A stretch of DNA of 6,830 nucleotides, taken from NCBI GenBank assembly GCA_031290535.1, contig JAITNI010000299.1:1-6830 (forward strand). The letters are read 5' to 3'. A program made the position numbers and the translations under genes. This DNA comes from Zoogloeaceae bacterium. Lineage in GTDB: Bacteria; Pseudomonadota; Gammaproteobacteria; Burkholderiales; Rhodocyclaceae. Under the pieces are notes generated by a model that saw only the letters and a list, made by a program, of their open reading frames with translations, searched no databases and had not been told where the DNA came from. This document shows, piece after piece, positions 5,962 through 6,830 of this stretch. Position 1 is the stretch's first letter. The number at the start of each line of letters is the position of its first letter.

Positions 5962-6830
5962 ATGATGAAACGATTATTCGCGCTTGGCGCGCTGGCGGGC
6001 AGCCTCGCCCTCGGCGCGCCGGTCTGGGCACAGGACGCGGCGACCGAAATCCCGCCCGCCGCCGTGACAGAAACCCCGACGCTCGCCGTCGAACAACCAC
6101 CCGCACCGGTCGAAACCGCCACGCTCATTACCGAGGTCGTCGTGGATGCCACGGATGCCACAGCGGAAACAGCGGAAGCGCCGCCGACGCTGGATCGGGG
6201 CGACACCGCCTGGATGCTCACCTCCACCATGCTGGTGCTCCTGATGACCATTCCCGGTCTGGCGCTTTTTTATGGGGGGCTGACCCGCACCAAAAACATG
6301 CTTTCCGTGCTGATGCAGGTGTTTGTGATTGTCTCCCTGATGACGATCCTGTGGTGCATTTACGGCTATAGTCTGGCCTTTTCCGGGGACGGCAGCATCG
6401 TGGGCAATCTGGACAAGATGTTCCTGCAAGGCGTCACCATTGATAGTCTGGAGGGCAGTATGCCGGAATACGTCTGGATTGCCTTCCAGTCTACCTTTGC
6501 CGCCATCACGACGGCGCTGATTGTCGGCGCGTTTGCCGAACGCATCAAATTTTCCGCCGTCGTGATTTTCGCTGTGCTCTGGTACACCTTCAGCTATGTA
6601 CCGATGGCGCACATCGTCTGGGGCGGCGGTTTTCTGGGGGCGGAGCACGCGATGGATTTTGCGGGCGGCACGGTGGTGCACATCAATGCCGGGATTGCCG
6701 GTTTGGTGGGCGCGTACCTGCTCGGCAAGCGCATCGGTTTCGGCAGGGAATCCTTTACCCCGCATTCGCTGACGCTGACGATGGTGGGCGCGATGCTCCT
6801 CTGGATTGGCTGGTTCGGCTTTAACGCGGG
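5962..6830 (+). CDS. amtB: Ammonium transporter AmtB, truncated by window end
   Basis: First 289 residues of an Amt/Rh-family ammonium channel of the inner membrane. Residues 1-23 form a Sec signal peptide (cleavage expected after VWA). A segment of about 55 residues rich in Ala, Pro, Thr and Glu (24-78) follows before the first membrane helix, starting near GDTAWM (80-85). Channel residues align with E. coli mature AmtB at a constant offset of 72: Phe179 (F107) of the phenylalanine gate, Trp220 (W148), Asp232 (D160) and His240 (H168) in DFAGGTVVHINAG. The second pore histidine (H318) and the GlnK-contacting C-terminal tail lie beyond the window. The ribosome site AGGAAGGA (5947-5954) supports the ATG at 5962; a second ATG follows directly. 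It starts 27 nt after glnK, so the two share the nitrogen-controlled transcript. Confidence 0.95.
   Translation, partial: MMKRLFALGALAGSLALGAPVWAQDAATEIPPAAVTETPTLAVEQPPAPVETATLITEVVVDATDATAETAEAPPTLDRGDTAWMLTSTMLVLLMTIPGLALFYGGLTRTKNMLSVLMQVFVIVSLMTILWCIYGYSLAFSGDGSIVGNLDKMFLQGVTIDSLEGSMPEYVWIAFQSTFAAITTALIVGAFAERIKFSAVVIFAVLWYTFSYVPMAHIVWGGGFLGAEHAMDFAGGTVVHINAGIAGLVGAYLLGKRIGFGRESFTPHSLTLTMVGAMLLWIGWFGFNA

Overview
The window is GC-rich bacterial chromosome and looks like a betaproteobacterium. Three things point there: a BirA that lacks the N-terminal DNA-binding domain and is translationally coupled to a type III pantothenate kinase; a glnK-amtB operon whose AmtB has a long Ala/Pro/Thr/Glu-rich segment after its signal peptide; and NtrC/sigma-54 type nitrogen control. 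The taxonomic call is an inference from gene content and protein character; no database comparison was possible.

Left part (1-2682), all genes on the minus strand. In transcription order these are a lipoprotein cytochrome c' (2682-2227), birA (1996-1190), coaX (1193-468, overlapping birA by an ATGA) and the first 64 codons of uvrA (192-1, running off the window). The birA-coaX pair is flanked by two related non-coding palindromic repeats: an element of about 130 bp with 18-bp terminal inverted repeats at 229-358, and a related copy at about 2071-2168. Both carry REP-like halves of the TTCGCCCTGA / GGTTCGACARGCTCACCA type.

Middle (2683-5367). A 312-bp divergent intergenic region leads into a two-gene plus-strand operon: a circularly permuted ATP-grasp protein (COG2308, DUF404/DUF407 type, 2995-4407) and an alpha-E domain protein (COG2307, DUF403 type, 4423-5367). 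These families travel together and are predicted, not proven, to carry out an amide- or peptide-forming modification. The transglutaminase-like and Anbu proteasome-like genes that often accompany them are absent downstream.

Right part (5368-6830). A 228-bp regulatory region holds a perfect-arm NtrC palindrome, an IHF consensus match and a sigma-54 -24/-12 promoter in the classical order. Behind it lie glnK (PII signal protein) and amtB (ammonium channel, truncated by the window end).

The main discovery is regulatory. The intergenic region in front of the ATP-grasp/alpha-E operon has the same architecture as the glnK promoter: a near-consensus NtrC site (2819-2835) about 132 bp upstream of the start predicted from its own sigma-54 promoter (2932-2949). 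The two promoters share the ten bases GTTGGCACGG. This suggests the poorly understood ATP-grasp/alpha-E pair is induced by nitrogen limitation together with the ammonium sensing and uptake genes next door.
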